A stretch of 64,000 bases of DNA from Massilia sp. CF038 (GCF_900129765.1 NZ_FQWU01000004.1:124001-188000), one strand, 5' to 3'. Positions 28,056 to 36,883 are shown, numbered from the stretch's first letter. The notes: generated by a model not told the origin, from the letters alone. A program made the numbers and translations.

Positions 28056-28105
28056 ATCATAATTCCAAATTCCCTCGCTGGCGAGTGCCTGTTGATCTAC
28101 ATCAA
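28056..28105 (-). promoter_or_regulatory. Candidate FNR/ANR site and -10 element upstream of puuD
   Basis: TTGATCTACATCAA at 28092-28105 fits the FNR-family consensus TTGAT-N4-ATCAA without mismatch. On the minus strand a TATGAT at 28061-28056 could be the -10, placing the start near 28049 and the site near -49.5 rather than the classical -41.5. Whether the site acts on puuD is therefore uncertain. Confidence 0.55.
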
Positions 28106-28129
28106 ACTGGTATCCAGCTTACCCGGAAG

Positions 28130-28629
28130 GGCGAAATAATGCCAACACGACAGGTTTTTAGGCGTTCCCCGTAGGCAATTCTGAGGCAGAGGAGGAGGCA
28201 GGGAGCGGGATTTTTCTCTGGTTGGGACAACGCTGCGCGCATACGCACGATTCGGTGCGCATGTGGCCGAAAACGCCTCGAGAATGCGCGAAGCCGCCGC
28301 GGGAGCGCACGATTTACATACGATTTCGCGCGCGCGCTCCACGATTTTGCGCGACAGGGGCATCGCGCAAAATCGGGCCACGGCATCGTGAAAAATCGCG
28401 CTCGATGCGTGAAAAATCGTGCGCAAATCGTGCAGTCGCGCGTCGTCTGCGTGGGAACCCGTGCGCGAATCGGCCGGTCCCGCGCATATCGCGCATTTGC
28501 GCGCGGGGTTGGCGACTTCCCCGAAAAATCGCCTCCCCAGGTCCGCTCTCCGGCACCGGACAACATGGCAACAGGCATGCGCGCTTTGCGCTAACATGTT
28601 CGTTTCGCCATTCTTCCTCAAGGTGCGCC
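28130..28629. other. Non-coding tract rich in AAAATCG/CGATTTT words upstream of gabD
   Basis: About 500 bases lack a convincing gene. From 28230 to 28500 the text is made of recurring words such as cgcgcaaaatcg, cacgatttt and gtgaaaaatcg. A perfect 13-bp inverted repeat, cgattttgcgcga and tcgcgcaaaatcg, lies at 28342-28354 and 28363-28375 with an 8-base loop. A direct repeat gtgaaaaatcg occurs at 28388-28398 and 28409-28419. Frames open on both strands here encode only Arg/Ala-rich nonsense. No terminator or clear promoter for gabD could be picked out. Confidence 0.6.
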
Positions 28630-30084
28630 ATGCTCAAGCTGAAAGACCCTTCCCTCCTGCGCGAGCAGTGCTTCATCAACGGCGAATGGAGCGCGGCCGA
28701 TGATGCCAGCACCATCAAGGTGATCAATCCCGCCACCGGCGAAACGCTGGGAACGGTGCCGCACATGGGTGCGGCAGAAACGAAGCGCGCAATTGACGCA
28801 GCAGGCGCGGCATGGCCAGCATGGCGCAAAAAGACGGCCAAGGAACGCAGCGTCATCTTGCGCAAGTGGAACGACCTGATGCTGGAAAACGCCGACGACC
28901 TCGCCCTGATCATGACAGCCGAGCAAGGCAAGCCGCTGACTGAGTCAAAAGGCGAGATCGTCTACGCGGCCTCGTTCATCGAGTGGTTTGCCGAGGAAGG
29001 CAAACGGGTCGAAGGCGACACTTTGCAGTCACCCTGGCCTGACCGGCGAATGGTGGTCACGAAGGAGCCGATTGGCGTGTGTGCGGCCATCACGCCGTGG
29101 AATTTCCCGGCGGCGATGATCACGCGAAAAGTTGGCCCAGCGCTGGCAGCCGGCTGCCCCATGGTGGTCAAACCGGCCGAGCTGACCCCGTTCTCGGCGC
29201 TGGCGCTGGCGGTGCTGGCCGAGCGTGCAGGCGTGCCGAAGGGTGTGTTTAGCGTCGTCACGGGCGACTCGAAAGCCATCGGCGGCGAGATGACCTCCAA
29301 CCCGACGGTCCGCAAGCTGACCTTCACAGGCTCGACGCAAGTCGGCCGCATTCTGATGGAGCAGTGCGCGCCAACGATCAAAAAACTGTCGCTCGAACTG
29401 GGCGGCAATGCGCCGTTTATCGTGTTTGACGACGCCGATCTGGATGCAGCGGTCGAAGGCGCCATCGCGTCCAAGTATCGCAACGCCGGCCAAACGTGCG
29501 TGTGCGCTAACCGCATCTACGTGCAGGACGGCGTGTACGACGCCTTTGCCGACAAGCTGGTGGCGGCGGTGGCCAAGCTCAAGGTCGGCAACGGCCAGGA
29601 AGACGGCGTGACGCAAGGCCCGCTGATCGAAGAAAAAGCCGTGCTCAAAGTCGAACAGCATATTGCCGATGCGCTGGCCAGGGGCGGACGTCTGCTCACC
29701 GGCGGCAAGCGCCACGCGCTGGGCCACAGCTTCTTCCAGCCGACCATCATCGCCGACGTTGATTCAAGCATGCAGGTGGCGACCGAAGAGACGTTCGGAC
29801 CGCTCGCGCCGCTGTTCCGCTTCAAGACGGAAGAAGACGTCATTGCCATGGCCAACAATACCGAGTTCGGATTAGCGGCCTACTTCTACGCACGCGATAT
29901 CGGCCGTGTGTGGCGCGTGGCTGACGCGCTGGAAAGCGGCATGGTGGGCGTGAACACGGGCCTCATTTCGAGCGAGGTCGCGCCGTTTGGCGGCGTCAAG
30001 CAATCGGGTCTGGGACGCGAAGGTTCGCGCTACGGGATCGAGGATTATCTGGTGGTGAAGTACGTCTGCATGGGCGGGATTTGA
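28630..30084 (+). CDS. gabD: Succinate-semialdehyde dehydrogenase
   Basis: A 484-residue ALDH that oxidises succinate semialdehyde to succinate, the last step from putrescine via GABA into the citric acid cycle. Family marks: INGEWSAADD, PWNFPAAMITRKVGPALAAGCPMVVKPAELTPFSALAL, FTGSTQVGR, LSLELGGNAPFIVFDDADLD with the catalytic Glu, and NAGQTCVCANRIYVQ with the catalytic Cys. The paired Cys (TCVC) is typical of GabD. ATG 28630 has AAGG upstream; the longer open frame from 28222 lies in the repetitive tract and is not homologous. GABA aminotransferase is not separately present, so the nearby SpuC-like enzyme may supply the substrate. Confidence 0.93.
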   Translation: MLKLKDPSLLREQCFINGEWSAADDASTIKVINPATGETLGTVPHMGAAETKRAIDAAGAAWPAWRKKTAKERSVILRKWNDLMLENADDLALIMTAEQGKPLTESKGEIVYAASFIEWFAEEGKRVEGDTLQSPWPDRRMVVTKEPIGVCAAITPWNFPAAMITRKVGPALAAGCPMVVKPAELTPFSALALAVLAERAGVPKGVFSVVTGDSKAIGGEMTSNPTVRKLTFTGSTQVGRILMEQCAPTIKKLSLELGGNAPFIVFDDADLDAAVEGAIASKYRNAGQTCVCANRIYVQDGVYDAFADKLVAAVAKLKVGNGQEDGVTQGPLIEEKAVLKVEQHIADALARGGRLLTGGKRHALGHSFFQPTIIADVDSSMQVATEETFGPLAPLFRFKTEEDVIAMANNTEFGLAAYFYARDIGRVWRVADALESGMVGVNTGLISSEVAPFGGVKQSGLGREGSRYGIEDYLVVKYVCMGGI

Positions 30085-30087
30085 CGA

Positions 30088-30450
30088 TCAGTCCTTGGGA
30101 TATTGATCGTACTTGCGCGCGTCGCCGCGCACTATATCGGCTGGATACTTGGCGCGGTTGAGGACCATTTTGTCCTCGACCGCTTTGCCTAGATCGATGT
30201 CGAGCTTGTCGGCCAGGCGCACCAGGTAGACCAGCACGTCCGCCATTTCGTGGGCGACTTCCTGGTGGCGTTGTTCACCGAGTTCGGCGCGCACGCCGGT
30301 GTGCAGCCATTGGAAATGTTCGAGCAGCTCGGCTGCTTCCACCGACAGGGCCGATGCGAGGTTCTTCGGCGTGTGGAACTGGTCCCAGTCACGTTCTGTG
30401 ACGAAGGTGCGGACGGTGTCGCGGATGGCGTGCAGGTCGTTGGTGCTCAT
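30088..30450 (-). CDS. MazG-like nucleotide pyrophosphohydrolase
   Basis: A small 120-residue all-alpha NTP pyrophosphohydrolase of the MazG superfamily (dCTPase/RS21-C6-like). ALSVEAAELLEHFQWL and HEMADVLVYLVRLADKLDID supply the Glu/Asp metal-binding residues (E-x-x-E and E-x-x-D). Such enzymes clean up non-canonical nucleotides in the cytoplasm. It is convergent with gabD, with only 3 bases between stops, and is followed upstream by repeats. The preferred nucleotide cannot be told. Confidence 0.85.
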   Translation of the reverse strand: MSTNDLHAIRDTVRTFVTERDWDQFHTPKNLASALSVEAAELLEHFQWLHTGVRAELGEQRHQEVAHEMADVLVYLVRLADKLDIDLGKAVEDKMVLNRAKYPADIVRGDARKYDQYPKD

Positions 30451-30473
30451 GGCTGTTTCTCAGATCGAAGGTG

Positions 30474-30559
30474 GTATGGGGCTGGCGCATGCGCCAGCAC
30501 CTTCGCGAGGGCGATGTGTTGGCTGCAGCACGTCGCCCTCGCGCAGGCGGGGGCCCATA
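30474..30559. repeat. Intergenic palindromic repeat, family 2, rearranged copy
   Basis: Two half elements lie between the MazG-like gene and the carbonic anhydrase. The first, near 30474-30518, has ggcgcatgcgccagcacctt then cgcgagggcgatg. The second, near 30531-30559, is cgtcgccctcgcgcaggcgg then ggcccata. Both match the family-2 element at 24238. Confidence 0.7.
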
Positions 30560-30627
30560 CCATTTGAGAGTCGAGACGGCGCCGGCCACGGTCACCGGCT
30601 GCATCCCCGCAGTTCCCCTTGGCTTCT

Positions 30628-31293
30628 CTATTGCTCGTTGTACTGCGCCAGCCGCAACGACAGCGTCGGCGCCAGCTCTTCCGGCGAACTCACGCTCATG
30701 CCCAGATTGCGCAAAATGCCATCGTGCAGGCCATACACCCAGCCATGCACGTGCAGCTCCTGGCCGCGTTCCCAGGCATCCTGCACCACGGTGGTTTGCG
30801 CGGTATTGACCACCTGCTCCACCACGTTCAGTTCGCACAAGCGGTCCGCGCGCGCCCGCGATGGCAAAGCATCGCCCAGATACTTCTCGTGCTTTTGCGC
30901 GACGTCCTGCACGTGGCGCAGCCAGTTGTCGGCCAGGCCCACGCGCTTGTTGACCATGGCCGCGTGCACACCGGAGCAGCCATAGTGGCCCACAATGATG
31001 ATGTGCTTCACCTTGAGCACATCGATCGCAAACTGCAGCACCGACAGGCAGTTCAGGTCGGAGTGCACCACGACGTTGGCGATATTACGGTGGACGAACA
31101 ACTCGCCCGGAGCCAGGCCCAGTAATTCATTGGCGGGCACACGGCTATCGGAACAGCCGATCCACAGATATTCGGGCGACTGTTGCGCCGTCAGTCCCTT
31201 GAAGAAGTTCTCGTCCTTGGCAACCATGCTGCTTGCCCAATCGGCGTTGCGCTGCAGTAGTGCGTCAATGGCCAATGTTGTTTTTGCGTCCAT
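30628..31293 (-). CDS. can: Beta-class carbonic anhydrase
   Basis: A 221-residue zinc enzyme that interconverts CO2 and bicarbonate. Cys47 and Asp49 in IGCSDSRVPA, and His/Cys in GHYGCSG near residues 103-106, are the zinc ligands and Asp-Arg dyad. ELFVHRNIANVV is the family signature. The length is typical of E. coli Can. ATG 31293 is preceded by AGGA; an extension to 31389 would run through a repeat copy. It lies downstream of dnaJ but is separated from it by a terminator and a repeat. Confidence 0.95.
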   Translation of the reverse strand: MDAKTTLAIDALLQRNADWASSMVAKDENFFKGLTAQQSPEYLWIGCSDSRVPANELLGLAPGELFVHRNIANVVVHSDLNCLSVLQFAIDVLKVKHIIIVGHYGCSGVHAAMVNKRVGLADNWLRHVQDVAQKHEKYLGDALPSRARADRLCELNVVEQVVNTAQTTVVQDAWERGQELHVHGWVYGLHDGILRNLGMSVSSPEELAPTLSLRLAQYNEQ

Positions 31294-31353
31294 GGGATTC
31301 CTGATGATTGATGCGCCGCCGTCCTGCCGCGGCAGCAAATTCGGCGATTTTTT

Positions 31354-31381
31354 ATGGGTCCCCGCTTTCGCGAGGACGATG
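31354..31381. repeat. Intergenic palindromic repeat, family 2, half copy
   Basis: One arm only, atgggtccccgctttcgcga then ggacgatg. It lies between carbonic anhydrase and the dnaJ terminator and matches the right arm of the copy at 44558. Confidence 0.7.
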
Positions 31382-31387
31382 CAGCTC

Positions 31388-31423
31388 AAAAAAAACCGCT
31401 GGAACCTTACGGCACCAGCGGTT
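31388..31423 (-). terminator. Rho-independent terminator after dnaJ
   Basis: Read leftward, AACCGCTGG pairs with CCAGCGGTT (31423-31415 and 31402-31394) around a 12-base loop. The stem is followed by a run of eight T (31395-31388), 15 bases past the dnaJ stop. Confidence 0.9.
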
Positions 31424-31437
31424 CCGAGACCGTCATT

Positions 31438-32568
31438 TTATTCGAAAAAATCTTTAACCTTGTCCATCCAGCCTTTGCTCTGCGGGCTGTGCTTGGCGCC
31501 ACCTTCCACGGTCAGGCGCTCGAACTCCTTGAGCAAGTCCTTCTGCTTGTCGGTCAGCTTCACCGGCGTTTCGACTGCAACGTGGCAGAACAGATCGCCC
31601 GCGTAGCCGGAACGCACACCCTTGATGCCCTTGGACTTGAGACGGAAGGTCTTGCCCGACTGGGTGCCTTCAGGGATCGTGAACGATACCTTGCCAGACA
31701 ATGTCGGCACTTCGATCTCTCCGCCCAGCGTGGCTTTGACGAACGAGATCGGCATTTCGCAATGCAGGTCGTCGCCTTCGCGCTGGAATACGGCGTGCGG
31801 CTTGATGTGGATTTCAACATACAGGTCACCTGCCGGGCCGCCGTTGGTGCCTGGTTCGCCGTTGCCGGACGAGCGGATGCGCATGCCGTTGTCGATCCCG
31901 GCCGGGACCTTCACTTCCAGCGTCTTGTTGCGCTTGATCCGTCCCTGGCCGCCGCACGGTGTGCACGGGTCGGTGATGACCTTGCCGCTGCCATGGCATT
32001 TCGGGCAGGTCTGCTGGATGCTGAAGAAGCCCTGCTGCATGCGTACCTGGCCATGGCCGGCGCACGTGGTGCAGGTGGTGGGCGAGGTGCCGGGCTTGGC
32101 GCCGCTGCCGTGACAGGTTTCGCACTTGTCCCAGCTTGGCACGCGGATAGTGGTATCAAAACCGTGCGCGGCCTGCTCGAGAGTGATCTCGAGGTTGTAG
32201 CGCAGATCGGCGCCGCGGTACACCTGCGGGCCCGAGCTGCGGCCGCGGCCACCGCCGCCGAAGATGTCGCCAAAGATGTCGCCGAAGCTGTCAGCGAAGC
32301 CGCCGCCGCCGCCAAAGCCGCCACCACCGCCACCCATGTTCGGATCGACGCCAGCGTGACCGTAACGGTCATACGCTTCGCGCTTTTCCGGATTGGTCAG
32401 CATTTCGTAGGCTTCTTTGACTTCCTTGAACTTCTCTTCCGATTCTTTACTGTCCGGATTGCGGTCCGGATGGTATTTCATCGCAAGCTTGCGATACGAC
32501 TTCTTGATTTCTTCTTCCGAAGCATTCTTGGCGACCCCGAGGATCTCGTAAAAATCACGCTTTGCCAT
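31438..32568 (-). CDS. dnaJ: Chaperone DnaJ
   Basis: The Hsp40 co-chaperone that delivers unfolded proteins to DnaK and stimulates its ATPase. The 376-residue type I protein shows the J domain (residues 1-70, HPD at 33-35), a Gly/Phe-rich linker ([20 protein letters not shown]), four zinc-binding CxxCxGxG repeats ([32 protein letters not shown]) and the C-terminal substrate-binding domains. It lies 112 bases downstream of dnaK, past a hairpin, and is the last gene of the heat-shock group. Confidence 0.98.
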   Translation of the reverse strand: MAKRDFYEILGVAKNASEEEIKKSYRKLAMKYHPDRNPDSKESEEKFKEVKEAYEMLTNPEKREAYDRYGHAGVDPNMGGGGGGFGGGGGFADSFGDIFGDIFGGGGRGRSSGPQVYRGADLRYNLEITLEQAAHGFDTTIRVPSWDKCETCHGSGAKPGTSPTTCTTCAGHGQVRMQQGFFSIQQTCPKCHGSGKVITDPCTPCGGQGRIKRNKTLEVKVPAGIDNGMRIRSSGNGEPGTNGGPAGDLYVEIHIKPHAVFQREGDDLHCEMPISFVKATLGGEIEVPTLSGKVSFTIPEGTQSGKTFRLKSKGIKGVRSGYAGDLFCHVAVETPVKLTDKQKDLLKEFERLTVEGGAKHSPQSKGWMDKVKDFFE

Positions 32569-32613
32569 TTGTCGGCACCTTGCTGTCTGACTGAAAACGT
32601 ACTTCGTTTATGC

Positions 32614-32640
32614 AAAAAAACCGAGCCGCAATGGGCTCGG
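32614..32640 (-). terminator. Hairpin with T run between dnaK and dnaJ
   Basis: Read leftward, CCGAGCC and GGCTCGG form a 7-bp stem with a 6-base loop, followed by seven T. It begins about 40 bases past the dnaK stop. It would end most dnaK transcripts and make dnaJ expression lower, unless dnaJ has its own promoter in the remaining 45 bases. Confidence 0.85.
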
Positions 32641-32680
32641 CCGTATCGAGGGGGCCGCCCGCAGGCGGCCACTCCGCAGA

Positions 32681-34627
32681 TTACTTGGCGTCTTTGACTT
32701 CCTTGAAGTCGGCGTCCACCACGTCATCTTGCGCCTGCTGGCCGCCCGCGTTGCCGCCAGCTTGCTGGCCAGCGTCGCCGCCGCCTGCTGCTGCCTGCTG
32801 CGCCTGCATGTCAGCGTACATCTTCTCGCCCAGCTTCTGCGACGCGGTCGACAGTGCTTCGACCTTGGCATCGATCTCGCCCTTGTCGCCGGACTTGATG
32901 GCGCCTTCGACGTCGGTGATCGCTGCTTCGATCTTTTCCTTTTCGCCTGCTTCCAGCTTGTCGCCGTATTCGGTCAGCGACTTGCGGGTCGAGTGCACCA
33001 GCGCGTCGGCCTGGTTGCGCGACTCGGCCAGTTCCTTCACTTTCTTGTCTTCTTCGGCGTTGACTTCAGCGTCCTTCACCATCTTCTGGATTTCCGCTTC
33101 GGTCAGGCCGGAGTTGGCCTTGATCGTGATCTTGTTCTCTTTGCCGGTGGCCTTGTCTTTGGCGCCCACGTGCAAAATGCCGTTGGCGTCGATGTCGAAG
33201 GTCACTTCAATCTGTGGCGTGCCGCGTGCTGCTGGCGGAATGCCTTCGAGGTTGAATTCGCCCAGGCCCTTGTTGCCAGCCGCGATTTCGCGCTCACCCT
33301 GGTAGACCTTGATGGTCACCGCAGGCTGATTGTCGTCAGCAGTCGAGAACACCTGGCTGAACTTGGTTGGAATCGTGGTGTTCTTGTGAATCATCTTGGT
33401 CATCACGCCACCCAGGGTTTCGATACCCAGCGACAACGGCGTTACGTCCAGCAGCAGCAAGTCCTTGCGCTCGCCCGACAGAACCGAACCCTGAATGGCG
33501 GCGCCAACGGCAACCGCTTCGTCCGGGTTGACGTCCTTGCGTGGCTCTTTGCCGAAGAACTCTTTGACCTTTTCCTGCACCTTCGGCATACGGGTCATGC
33601 CGCCGACCAGGATGATGTCGTCGATGTCGGTGACCTTGACGCCAGCGTCCTTGATGGCGGTCTTGCATGGCTCGATGGTCGCGATGATCAGTTCCTCAAC
33701 CAGGGACTCGAGCTTGGCGCGGGTCATCTTCAGGTTCAGGTGGACCGGCGCGCCGTTCGCCATGGCGATGTACGGCTCGTTGATTTCGGTCTGCTGCGAC
33801 GACGACAGTTCGATCTTGGCGCGCTCGGCCGACGCTTTGATGCGCTGCAGGGCGATCGGATCTTTTTTCAGATCCAGGCCGTTGATCTTCTTGAATTCGT
33901 CGATGATGTAATCGATCACGCGCTGGTCGAAGTCTTCGCCGCCCAGGAAGGTGTCGCCGTTGGTCGACAGCACTTCGAACTGCTTTTCGCCATCGACATC
34001 AGCGATTTCGATGATGGACACGTCGAAGGTACCGCCGCCCAGGTCATACACGGCGATCTTGCGGTCGCCCTTGTCGGTCTTGTCCAGGCCGAAGGCCAGC
34101 GCTGCCGCGGTTGGCTCGTTGATGATGCGCTTGACGTCCAGACCGGCGATACGGCCAGCGTCTTTGGTGGCTTGACGCTGCGAGTCGTTGAAGTACGCAG
34201 GTACGGTAATGACCGCTTCGGTCACTTCTTCGCCCAGGTAGTCTTCGGCCGTCTTTTTCATCTTGCGCAGCACTTCCGCCGAAATTTGCGGTGGCGCCAG
34301 TTTTTTGTCGCGCACGCCGATCCACGCATCGCCGTTGTCGGCTTTGGTGATCGAGTAAGGCATCAGGCCGATGTCCTTCTGCACTTCTTTTTCGTCAAAT
34401 TTGCGGCCGATCAGGCGCTTGACGGCGAACAGGGTATTTTTCGGGTTGGTGACGGCCTGGCGTTTTGCCGGGGCGCCCACGAGAATTTCGCCATCTTCTT
34501 GGTAAGCAATAATGGAAGGCGTCGTACGCGCGCCTTCAGCGTTTTCGATTACCTTTGGCTGACCATTTTCCATGATCGCGACGCAGGAGTTGGTGGTTCC
34601 CAGGTCGATACCGATAATTCTGCCCAT
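32681..34627 (-). CDS. dnaK: Chaperone DnaK (Hsp70)
   Basis: The 648-residue Hsp70 ATPase, which binds hydrophobic peptides in cycles driven by DnaJ and GrpE. It starts [17 protein letters not shown], has [16 protein letters not shown] and [13 protein letters not shown] in the nucleotide-binding domain, [16 protein letters not shown] at the linker and substrate domain, and a Gly/Gln-rich C-terminal tail ending EVKDAK. The long frame on the opposite strand is a codon-bias shadow. A sigma-32-like promoter lies between grpE and dnaK. Confidence 0.99.
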   Translation of the reverse strand: MGRIIGIDLGTTNSCVAIMENGQPKVIENAEGARTTPSIIAYQEDGEILVGAPAKRQAVTNPKNTLFAVKRLIGRKFDEKEVQKDIGLMPYSITKADNGDAWIGVRDKKLAPPQISAEVLRKMKKTAEDYLGEEVTEAVITVPAYFNDSQRQATKDAGRIAGLDVKRIINEPTAAALAFGLDKTDKGDRKIAVYDLGGGTFDVSIIEIADVDGEKQFEVLSTNGDTFLGGEDFDQRVIDYIIDEFKKINGLDLKKDPIALQRIKASAERAKIELSSSQQTEINEPYIAMANGAPVHLNLKMTRAKLESLVEELIIATIEPCKTAIKDAGVKVTDIDDIILVGGMTRMPKVQEKVKEFFGKEPRKDVNPDEAVAVGAAIQGSVLSGERKDLLLLDVTPLSLGIETLGGVMTKMIHKNTTIPTKFSQVFSTADDNQPAVTIKVYQGEREIAAGNKGLGEFNLEGIPPAARGTPQIEVTFDIDANGILHVGAKDKATGKENKITIKANSGLTEAEIQKMVKDAEVNAEEDKKVKELAESRNQADALVHSTRKSLTEYGDKLEAGEKEKIEAAITDVEGAIKSGDKGEIDAKVEALSTASQKLGEKMYADMQAQQAAAGGGDAGQQAGGNAGGQQAQDDVVDADFKEVKDAK

Positions 34628-34666
34628 GATTTTTTCCTTTTATTTACTTAGTTTCAGATGACTCAG

Positions 34667-34694
34667 ATATTTGGTAAAACACCGTGCTTTCAAG
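34667..34694 (-). promoter_or_regulatory. Candidate sigma-32 promoter of dnaK
   Basis: Read leftward, CTTGAAA (34694-34688) and CCAAATAT (34674-34667) are 13 bases apart. The -35 matches the heat-shock consensus exactly; the -10 matches CCCCATnT only in part. It lies 40 bases before the dnaK ATG. Confidence 0.55.
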
Positions 34695-34709
34695 ATGGCA
34701 CGTATGTAT

Positions 34710-35246
34710 TTATTTCGCTTGTGCTGCAGTGACAATGGCCGGACGCAACAAACGGTCGGCAATCATATAGCCCTTTTGCAACACATTAACCACGGTATTG
34801 GCTTCCTGCTCGGCTGGCACCACGGCCACGGCCTGGTGCTTCATCGGGTCGAGCTTGTCGCCCTGGACCGGCATGATTTCAACCAGACGGTTTTTCTCGA
34901 ACGCCGAAGTGAGCTGCTTGAGGGTCATTTCGACGCCTTCCTTGAGCGACTCCAGTGACGGGGTTTCGACCTTGAGCGCCATTTCCAGGCTGTCGCGCAC
35001 GGGCACCATGGCTTCGGCGAAGCTTTCGATCGCGAATTTATGGGCCTTGGACACGTCTTCCTGGGCGCGGCGGCGGATGTTTTCGCCTTCGGCCTTGGCG
35101 CGCATGAAGGCATCGTGCATTTCGGCCAGCTTGGCTTCGGTGGCGCTCAGCTGCTCTTCCAGGCTCGGCTCGGCCGACTCGGGCGCGGCAGGTGGATTGA
35201 CTTCTTCCGGGTGATTGGACACTTGCTCGTTTTCTTGGTCTTGCAT
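34710..35246 (-). CDS. grpE: Nucleotide exchange factor GrpE
   Basis: A 178-residue dimeric co-chaperone that releases ADP from DnaK. An acidic, Pro-rich N-terminus is followed by a long helix ([20 protein letters not shown], then [23 protein letters not shown]) and the beta domain ending [16 protein letters not shown]...[23 protein letters not shown], the GrpE signature. ATG 35246 has AGGAG eight bases upstream; an in-frame ATG at 35267 lacks a site. It opens the heat-shock group grpE-dnaK-dnaJ. Confidence 0.97.
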   Translation of the reverse strand: MQDQENEQVSNHPEEVNPPAAPESAEPSLEEQLSATEAKLAEMHDAFMRAKAEGENIRRRAQEDVSKAHKFAIESFAEAMVPVRDSLEMALKVETPSLESLKEGVEMTLKQLTSAFEKNRLVEIMPVQGDKLDPMKHQAVAVVPAEQEANTVVNVLQKGYMIADRLLRPAIVTAAQAK

Positions 35247-35314
35247 CGAAAAAACTCCTACTATCAATGACTTAGCTGTTTATTTGACGTGTCTTGCTAA
35301 CCACACAGTCCCGC

Positions 35315-35345
35315 AGATGGGGATATAACCTACACTTTCAAGGGG
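35315..35345 (-). promoter_or_regulatory. Sigma-32 heat-shock promoter of grpE
   Basis: Read leftward, CCCCTTGAAA (35345-35336) is followed after 13 bases by CCCCATCT (35322-35315). Both elements match the RpoH consensus CTTGAAA / CCCCATnT. It would start transcription about 60 bases before the grpE ATG. No CIRCE repeat (TTAGCACTC-N9-GAGTGCTAA) is present here. Confidence 0.85.
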
Positions 35346-35494
35346 TATTCGGCAGCGAGTGTTGCAAGCGCGCGAAAACGCGACGCAACGTTACAACAAT
35401 TACCAATTTGGAGATTCAAGGCAGCCCCGAACGGTTTACACTGGATCATGCGCCGTTGTTGCGAATCGTCGTGATGCGGTCCCGGGAGTACCCT

Positions 35495-35596
35495 ATGAAG
35501 TTGCCGCTGCTTGCTGCCAGCGTTGTCGTCTACACCGTCGTCACCCTGGCGTGGATTGTGTACGCCGGTCTGGATCCCCAGAACCCGCTATTCTAA
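35495..35596 (+). CDS. Possible 33-residue single-span membrane peptide
   Basis: ATG 35495 with GGGAG six bases upstream begins a 33-residue peptide: a short Lys-containing start, one hydrophobic span of about 22 residues (LLAASVVVYTVVTLAWIVYA) and a polar DPQNPLF end. It is read opposite to grpE and hemH, which flank it, and lies outside either gene. The amino acid pattern and ribosome site look like a real small membrane protein, but I do not recognise a family. It may be an accident of a hydrophobic frame. Confidence 0.4.
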   Translation: MKLPLLAASVVVYTVVTLAWIVYAGLDPQNPLF

Positions 35597-35622
35597 CATT
35601 GCCGGGCAGGCCGCCCGCCCCG

Positions 35623-36726
35623 TCAGGCGGCGCCCAGCTTTTGCGCCTGGACTCGCCCTGCTTCCCGGTCCGCCTTGATGGCATCCTGCTGCGCGCTGGT
35701 GAGCAGCGTCGGCCACCCAGCCAAATGCTGCTCGGCAATATCGGCCATCCCGCTGACCCAAGCCATGTTTTCGTTCAGGCAGGCGATGTAATTGAACTGC
35801 TTGCCGCCGGCAGCGAGGAAGTCATGACGCGCCTCGATCGAAATTTCCTCCAGCGTTTCCAGACAATCGCTGGTAAAGCCTGGACAGATCAGGTCCACGC
35901 TCTGCAAGCCTTCCTGCGCCAGTTTTTGCAGGGTGGGCGCGGTATAGGGCTGCAGCCATTCGGCCTTGCCAAAGCGCGACTGGAAGGTCACCAGATACTG
36001 GCCTTCGCGCAAGCCGAGCTCGGTAGCCAGCAGGCGCGCGGTCTTGTAGCACTCGCAATGGTACGGGTCGCCCAGCAGCAGAGTGCGCTTGGGCACGCCG
36101 TGGAAACTCATCACCAGCTTGTCGCCGCGGCCGTTTCGCTCCCAATGCGCCAGCACACTGTCGCGCAGCGCATGGATATAGCCGGGATGGTCATGGTAGT
36201 TGCGCACCAGGCGCAGTTCCGGCACGTTGCGCACGGTGGCGTAATGGGCGAACACGGCGTCGTTGATTGACCCGGTGGTCGTGCCCGAGTATTGCGGATA
36301 GGCGGGCAGGATCAGGATGCGCTCGCACTGCTCGGCTTTGAGCTTGCTCAGCACCTCGGGCAGCGACGGCGAGCCGTAGCGCATGGCCATCACCACCTGG
36401 GCCTTGTGACCGCGCTGGCCCAGGGCGCCGCGCAGCAGCATGGCTTGCTTCTGGGTGTGGACTTTGAGCGGCGAGCCTTCCTTGGTCCAGATCTGGGCGT
36501 ACTTGGCGGCCGACTTGGACGAGCGGAACGGCAAAATGATCAGGTTCAGAATCAGCCACCACACGGCACGGGGAATTTCCACCACGCGCGGGTCGGACAA
36601 GAATTCTTTCAGATAGCGCCGCACGGCCGGGGTGGTCGGCGCGTCGGGCGTACCCAGGTTAACCAGAACGACCGCAGTCTTGGGGACGCTGCCATGGGAG
36701 TGCGGGGGTTCTTTTTGAAAGGTCAT
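35623..36726 (-). CDS. hemH: Ferrochelatase
   Basis: Inserts Fe2+ into protoporphyrin IX to make protoheme, at the cytoplasmic face of the inner membrane. The 367-residue protein shows VVLVNLGTPDAP, ILPAYPQYSGTTTGSINDAV, MSFHGVPKR with the catalytic His, YLVTFQSRFGKAEWLQPYT, and ICPGFTSDCLETLEEI with the conserved Glu. ATG 36726 (MTFQKEPPHS) was chosen because the family begins soon after. hemH beside grpE-dnaK is a usual betaproteobacterial neighbourhood, in which hrcA is often also close, but hrcA is not here. Confidence 0.97.
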   Translation of the reverse strand: MTFQKEPPHSHGSVPKTAVVLVNLGTPDAPTTPAVRRYLKEFLSDPRVVEIPRAVWWLILNLIILPFRSSKSAAKYAQIWTKEGSPLKVHTQKQAMLLRGALGQRGHKAQVVMAMRYGSPSLPEVLSKLKAEQCERILILPAYPQYSGTTTGSINDAVFAHYATVRNVPELRLVRNYHDHPGYIHALRDSVLAHWERNGRGDKLVMSFHGVPKRTLLLGDPYHCECYKTARLLATELGLREGQYLVTFQSRFGKAEWLQPYTAPTLQKLAQEGLQSVDLICPGFTSDCLETLEEISIEARHDFLAAGGKQFNYIACLNENMAWVSGMADIAEQHLAGWPTLLTSAQQDAIKADREAGRVQAQKLGAA

Positions 36727-36883
36727 GACAATCGCGCCGGTTGCAGTGGGGCGCACAGTTTATCCCAAAATCCGCGGCCCGCGTCCGGCCGGGGTGACTT
36801 CCGGCACTGACTGGTGAAGGGCGCGGTGCCGTAGAATGCGCCGGCACTCCCGCCTCTTCTTGTTCAGACATCGGATCGATCAC

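Noticed and set aside
28222-28629. N-terminal extension of gabD starting at 28222
   Set aside because: The translated part is Arg/Ala-rich, unlike any ALDH, and comes from the AAAATCG-rich repeat tract; the family start is at 28630.
28130-28629. CRISPR array
   Set aside because: The repeated words are short, vary in spacing and orientation, and there are no cas genes.
32729-34651. Long open frame on the plus strand across dnaK
   Set aside because: It is the antisense shadow of dnaK caused by high-GC codon use; it has no ribosome site and no family resemblance.
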